From the NCBI RefSeq assembly GCF_003382565.3, contig NZ_CP086253.1:2108001-2172000 (forward strand): a stretch of 64,000 bases of DNA, given 5' to 3'. Of the stretch, positions 60,930-64,000 are shown piece after piece (position 1 is the stretch's first letter; each line of letters begins with the position of its first letter). Below the pieces are notes generated by a model that worked only from the letters and a program-made list of their open reading frames with translations, did no database searches and was not told the DNA's origin. This stretch comes from Pectobacterium aquaticum. Its GTDB lineage: Bacteria; Pseudomonadota; Gammaproteobacteria; Enterobacterales; Enterobacteriaceae. The translations under genes and the position numbers were made by a program.

Positions 60930-61970
60930 TTACCAGCCGACGCCAACACCCATGGTGTAGAGTGTGTCGTCAACATTCCCCTGATTACTTTCGATACGGG
61001 TACGTGACACTTTCATGGTCATCGAAGACCAGTCGGTCAGCTTGAAGCGCAGACCCGCATCCGCTTTCAGATAGATTGGTGCTGTGCCGTCAAATGAACG
61101 ACCCAATTCACCGTTGGTGAAGGCTTCAACCGATTTGCTGAACAGATAGCGGTTGTAAGCCCACTTGAGGCCTCCAGAATAGAAGTCATCATCACCCTGA
61201 TCGCGGTAGACGAAGGTTTGGGAGTTGACCAGCGACGTCAGAGAGAACGCGCCTAAATCGTTATCCCAAAACTGATAACCGGGACCGAGACCGAAAGAGC
61301 GGTTGATTTTAATGCTTTCAATCCAGTCGCGTTTGTACTGATAACGACCCTGCCAGAACCAGTTCTCATCCACGAATTTATCCAGCGCATATTCGCCAGC
61401 CGCATTCTTGGTGCTCTCGACTTTATTCTCTTTTGCCAAATGGTAGCTGGCATCAAGGTTGTGTCGCCACGTATCGTGACGCGCTTTGGTGTTCAGCGTC
61501 ACATCGTAGTTGTCGGTTTCTGTAGAACTTTTCTTGTGCGACATGCCAGCGTCAACGTTGCCTTTCCAGGCGAAATCGGTCACCAGCGGCTTCTGCGCGA
61601 CGATGGACGTGATTTCAGAAAGTGGCAATGTTTGTGGGCCAGCCGCTTCGTTAGCCAGCGATGGGCTTGCGACGACGGCGCGGTTTTCGCTCGCTTTAAC
61701 AGCCGGATACAGAACGCCTTTCTCGTAGCGTTCGCCTTGAATCACCAGACCATGGTCGGATTCAAAGGTTTTCACCTTGTCCCAGGCCACAGAAATAGAG
61801 CCGGCATAGTCGGTGTTGATAAAGAGTTTTCCGCCGTCAAGCAGCGTGATTTTCCCTGTGAGCTGGTCGCCATTGGTCAGCCAAATGGTGTCAGCGCGGC
61901 TCTGGGTAATGCCAGCAGAGAGGGCGATAACCAGGCTGAGGGAAGAGAGTGCGTGTTTGGATAGTGTCAT
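60930..61970 (-). CDS. DUF481 (YdiY-like) outer-membrane protein
   Basis: From the ATG at 61970 (MTLSKHALSSLSLVIAL) it has 346 residues; the open frame continues 17 codons upstream without a ribosome site. A signal peptide (to about residue 26, QSRA) is followed by an N-terminal module (DTIWLTNGDQLTGKITLLDG, to about 115) and a DUF481 beta-barrel-like C-terminal part with alternating aromatic strands, ending in Trp (MGVGVGW) like outer-membrane porins. E. coli YdiY is about 250 residues, so the N-terminal part is longer here. Function unknown. Confidence 0.8.
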   Translation of the reverse strand: MTLSKHALSSLSLVIALSAGITQSRADTIWLTNGDQLTGKITLLDGGKLFINTDYAGSISVAWDKVKTFESDHGLVIQGERYEKGVLYPAVKASENRAVVASPSLANEAAGPQTLPLSEITSIVAQKPLVTDFAWKGNVDAGMSHKKSSTETDNYDVTLNTKARHDTWRHNLDASYHLAKENKVESTKNAAGEYALDKFVDENWFWQGRYQYKRDWIESIKINRSFGLGPGYQFWDNDLGAFSLTSLVNSQTFVYRDQGDDDFYSGGLKWAYNRYLFSKSVEAFTNGELGRSFDGTAPIYLKADAGLRFKLTDWSSMTMKVSRTRIESNQGNVDDTLYTMGVGVGW

Positions 61971-62021
61971 TATTGCCAAGTAAACCGTGGTGACAGGTAT
62001 TGATATGTCCGTCAGAGACAA

Positions 62022-62273
62022 AGACGTACAGCCGATGATAACGAACCGGTTTAGTCCGGAACGGCAAACATTAACAGGAATCGTAGTGATGCTCTACCCG
62101 AAAACGAAAATTGATTAGAATGTAAATAGTTATAAAAGTGGCTATTGATGATTAACAGCTATAACGCGATGGCTGTCACATTTCCGGCTGGTAGAAAGGG
62201 GATGCGTCGTATGGGGGATGATGCTCTCTGGCCCAGCCTGTTTCAGACCAGAGAGCGTAGGCAATAGATGACG
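62022..62273. other. Upstream of the DUF481 gene, downstream of the acyltransferase gene
   Basis: 252 bp. It contains the DUF481 promoter on the left and a 9-bp hairpin (GCTCTCTGG, 62223-62231, with CCAGAGAGC, 62248-62256) on the right that may end the acyltransferase transcript. No gene seen. Confidence 0.5.
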
Positions 62274-63548
62274 CTATGCGGTGCGCTGCGTGCGGGAAGT
62301 GTTGTTGCTCAGGAAACGCGCGGTCAGGAACGTCCTTACGCGGAACACGATCCGTTCCTGGAAGAGAACACAGAGCGTCACGGTGCTGAGTAGGAAAATG
62401 GTATAGCCCGTCATGGACAACTGCACCTGACCTGCCGCGGCAATGCACTGATCCCAATCGCTAAAGCAGGCCAGCGGGTCACCGCGCACCAGTTGTTCCA
62501 GCGTACGGAACAGATTGAAGAGCGGAACGTGTAGCGCAAAGATAGACAGCGAGGCAGCCCCTAGTCGGGGAGACCAATGCCGCAGCCATTCACTGTTCGG
62601 TTCACGCGCCAGCGCGCTAAGGCAGACCAAACCGACCTGAGCTGGCAGGAGCAACCCGTTGTGCAACAGGAAGTACCAATAGGCCTCACCTTTTGTGAAC
62701 AGCCAGGTGGCGATAAGGAAATTCACACTAATAAAGAAAGCGACTGCATAGCGCTGGCCTTTGGTCAACGGTAAGCGATCTTTCTGACGGTAATGACGGA
62801 ACAGCGCATAGCCCAAAATCCCAGCTAGAAACTCCGGCAGACGGAAAATCGGTCCACGCTGTAATAATCCGGTGTACGGCATGCCGAACTGCTGTTGCCA
62901 GATCACCCAAATCGGCGGTAGCAGATACAGCAGGCAGACGATCCCCATCCACAGCCACGGATGGCGACTGTTCAACAGACGCGGGGCTAACAGCGGGAAC
63001 GCCAGATAGAAAAAGAACAGTGTGGAAAGCGACCATAACGGGGCATTGAAGGTCAGGAAGTAAGGATTCCATGCCTGCAACATCAGTACCTGCAATAACC
63101 CGTTGAACACCAACTGTGCATTCGTCATGTAATGGCGCAGCGTTTCGGGGGCGGCTGCAGGATCGTTGGTGTCATAAATGACGAAACGCGCGCTGGCGAC
63201 TTGCCCTTCCGGCGGTACGGCCAGCCACTGCATCAGTGTGACAACGGCAATCGAAGACAACAGGGCAATGATATGGATGGGATAAAGATTAAAGAAGCGT
63301 TTGGCCCAGAACTGGCGAACAGGTTCACGCAGACGTCCGTCCTTAATGTAGACATGGGCTAGCAAAAAGCCAGATAGGACAAAGAACGTGCTGGTCGCGA
63401 AGAATCCCATGCTGGTGAGTTCGCTTAAGAAAGGAATGCGCTCACGCTGGGGATAAACGTGAACTGTGTGATAAATCATCACATAGCAACCGAGCAAAAA
63501 TCGTAACCATTCCAGGCCGATAAACCGCTCTTTACTGACCTTTTTCAT
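62274..63548 (-). CDS. Acyltransferase-3 family membrane protein
   Basis: From the ATG at 63548 (MKKVSKERFIGLEWLRFLLG), with GAGG at correct spacing, the protein is 424 residues; a TTG 12 bp earlier is the other possibility. It has about 10 membrane segments and the family signs GLEWLRFLLGCYVMIYH (catalytic His near the N-terminus), FFVLSGFLLA and ARRFFNLYP-like KRFFNLYPIHI. These enzymes O-acetylate or succinylate extracellular polysaccharides, osmoregulated periplasmic glucans or LPS. The acceptor here is unknown; no polysaccharide cluster is nearby. Confidence 0.88.
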   Translation of the reverse strand: MKKVSKERFIGLEWLRFLLGCYVMIYHTVHVYPQRERIPFLSELTSMGFFATSTFFVLSGFLLAHVYIKDGRLREPVRQFWAKRFFNLYPIHIIALLSSIAVVTLMQWLAVPPEGQVASARFVIYDTNDPAAAPETLRHYMTNAQLVFNGLLQVLMLQAWNPYFLTFNAPLWSLSTLFFFYLAFPLLAPRLLNSRHPWLWMGIVCLLYLLPPIWVIWQQQFGMPYTGLLQRGPIFRLPEFLAGILGYALFRHYRQKDRLPLTKGQRYAVAFFISVNFLIATWLFTKGEAYWYFLLHNGLLLPAQVGLVCLSALAREPNSEWLRHWSPRLGAASLSIFALHVPLFNLFRTLEQLVRGDPLACFSDWDQCIAAAGQVQLSMTGYTIFLLSTVTLCVLFQERIVFRVRTFLTARFLSNNTSRTQRTA

Positions 63549-63851
63549 GTTATTCCTCAACGTTAAACTCGGTGTAAAAGCCGAAAAATGCGATTACTGA
63601 CTAGTTTAGACGAGAGCAACGTCACATTAATTAGGATAATGGCTATAAATGCGGTGCCGTTTAGCAACCGTTTAGCTTGGGTGGAACGTTGGTGGTATTT
63701 TCACCAATGATTTTCATCAATACTGTTTTTATTAACTTTTTTTCATCAACTACGGCGGCATCCTCGCTCACGCGAGGATAATCTCGGACGGAAGGGCGCC
63801 AGAGCGCCTGATTCGTACCGCTGATAATCGCGGTATCTTGTGACGATGTGA
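63549..63851. other. Region between narL and the acyltransferase gene
   Basis: About 300 bp with no ORF. It must contain the acyltransferase promoter. No hairpin or site strong enough to name was found. Confidence 0.5.
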
Positions 63852-64000
63852 TTAAATCACTTTTTCTTGTAATACCCAGACAGCCGCTTCAACCCGTGAT
63901 TTTAACTTCATTTTTTTCAACAGGTGTTTGACGTGAACTTTAACAGTACTTTCGGTGATCGTGAGCTTGCGGGCGATGACTTTATTGGACAATCCCTGTG
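63852..64000 (-). CDS. narL: Nitrate/nitrite response regulator NarL, C-terminal fragment
   Basis: Only the last 49 codons lie in the window. They encode the LuxR-type helix-turn-helix end of NarL (GLSNKVIARKLTITESTVKV, then HVKHLLKKMKLKSRVEAAVW), differing from NarP, which reads ISEETVKVHIRNLLRKL. NarL activates nitrate respiration genes. The gene continues beyond the right edge. The chaC-narL neighbourhood agrees with E. coli. Confidence 0.9.
   Translation of the reverse strand, partial: QGLSNKVIARKLTITESTVKVHVKHLLKKMKLKSRVEAAVWVLQEKVI

Overview
The window looks like chromosome of a soft-rot enterobacterium, most likely Pectobacterium. Nearly all core proteins match their Escherichia coli counterparts in length and motifs (Rnb, FabI, SapABCDF, PspFABC, YcjXF, TyrR, Tpx, MpaA, MppA, ZntB, TtcA, LdhA, YdbH, HrpA, RstAB, FolM, DauA, ChaA, ChaC, NarL). 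The secreted GH5-CBM3 endoglucanase at 19.3-20.8 kb matches Pectobacterium CelV. There are no rRNA or tRNA genes, no CRISPR array, no prophage and no insertion sequence.

Layout. 0-13 kb: the start of a CstA/BtsT-family gene, rnb, a LacI-family regulator divergent from a sugar-type operon (MFS transporter plus GH31 glycosidase), a three-flavin NADH:fumarate-reductase-type enzyme with its own cytoplasmic ApbE flavin transferase, and fabI. 13-26 kb: sapABCDF, a Fur-boxed RyhB-type small RNA, celV, pspF/pspABC with a sigma-54 promoter, and ycjX-ycjF. 26-36 kb: tyrR, an A+T-rich island of about 4.1 kb, then tpx, mpaA, mppA and zntB. 36-47 kb: FnrS small RNA with an FNR box, ttcA, small membrane ORFs, a DUF333 lipoprotein, ldhA, two tandem Aer-like chemoreceptors, ydbH-ynbE (ydbL absent), azoR. 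47-64 kb: hrpA, asr with a near-perfect RstA box, rstBA, folM, dauA, chaA, a Fur-boxed siderophore-interacting reductase, chaC, a DUF481 outer-membrane protein, an acyltransferase-3 protein and the end of narL.

The most interesting region is the tyrR-tpx island (27.9-32.0 kb). A 31-bp direct repeat that includes the tyrR terminator flanks it exactly. Inside is one apparent operon: two near-identical exported six-cysteine proteins, each with a TTG start, followed by a 704-residue protein with RTX-type calcium-binding repeats and a type-I-secretion-like C-terminus. Differences between the two paralogues are concentrated in one stretch of about 22 residues. A plausible but untested reading is a secreted effector with duplicated, diversified cognate (immunity-like) proteins.

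Regulation is readable in many places: Fur boxes (RyhB, siderophore reductase), an FNR box (FnrS), an RstA box (asr, next to rstBA), a sigma-54 promoter (psp), LacI-type palindromes (MFS-GH31 operon) and many intrinsic terminators. Function calls rest on recall of family members; no database search was run.
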